Below, piece by piece: positions 38,634 to 38,700 of a stretch of DNA of 38,700 bases. The stretch comes from Crocinitomix sp. GTDB lineage: Bacteria; Bacteroidota; Bacteroidia; Flavobacteriales_D; Crocinitomicaceae. How positions within the stretch are numbered: the first letter of the stretch is position 1; each line of letters begins with the position of its first letter. A program made the position numbers and the translations under genes. The notes below the pieces were generated by a model, which was not told where the DNA came from, searched no databases, and worked only from the letters and a program-made list of their open reading frames with translations. The DNA lies in the NCBI GenBank assembly GCA_015662905.1, contig DQTE01000088.1, forward strand, positions 1 through 38,700. Direction: 5' to 3'.

Positions 38634-38700
38634 TAAAACAGTTTTTTAAAAAAAATAAGTGATTTTTATAACCATAAAGATAAAGTTTTAACATATCTGA

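Overview
The window looks like chromosomal DNA of an AT-rich, gliding-clade member of the Bacteroidota (Flavobacteriales or a near relative). The sequence signs are two proteins with type IX secretion (T9SS) C-terminal sorting domains, a PorE-like OmpA lipoprotein, DUF4292 and DUF2461 genes, several lipoproteins with short lipoboxes, weak Shine-Dalgarno sequences, and repeated TAnnTTTG -7 promoter boxes. I saw no rRNA, tRNA, CRISPR array, prophage or intact insertion sequence. Most of the window is ordinary core genome. The less ordinary parts are a giant repeat protein, a formate dehydrogenase operon with a histidine kinase inside it, and a frameshifted copper/haem protein.

Layout. 1-94: 5' end of an unknown minus-strand gene running off the edge. 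220-1891: YdcF-like protein and a divergent MscS channel. 2061-9649 (minus): a 1918-residue exported repeat protein, then an ApbE lipoprotein and a DUF2461 protein that overlap. 9991-10269: small Cys-rich lipoprotein with a strong terminator. 10278-15905 (minus): NAD-linked formate dehydrogenase operon, in the order NuoE/NuoF-fused beta subunit, membrane sensor kinase, molybdopterin alpha subunit. 16102-17801 (plus): RidA-family protein, a membrane TPR protein and an unknown gene. 17861-19802 (minus): T9SS-exported endonuclease I and TtcA. 19936-21591: M1 aminopeptidase lipoprotein. 21604-23848 (minus): UvrB and a tiny two-helix membrane ORF. 23958-29195 (plus): tightly packed cluster of dUTPase, sugar nucleotidyltransferase, TPR lipoprotein, DUF4292 lipoprotein and an EnvC-like degenerate M23 protein. 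29210-32244 (minus): UbiA prenyltransferase and PorE-like OmpA protein. 32521-33903 (minus): tryptophanase. 33904-34373: non-coding, with GC-rich hairpins. 34374-35847 (minus): YugP-type metalloprotease and Bax inhibitor-1 protein. 35977-36942: heptose epimerase HldD. 37032-38589 (minus): T9SS-exported cytochrome c / copper monooxygenase-like gene broken by one extra base.

How the genes fit together. The envelope is the main theme: LPS heptose synthesis, an EnvC-type amidase activator, T9SS cargo and a PorE-like anchor, lipoproteins, MscS, and a very long exported repeat protein. Redox and catabolic capacity comes from formate oxidation to NADH, tryptophan to indole, and a possible 2-aminomuconate deaminase. 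Genome maintenance is represented by Dut, UvrB and a secreted nuclease.

All family calls come from motif recognition by eye; no database search was run.
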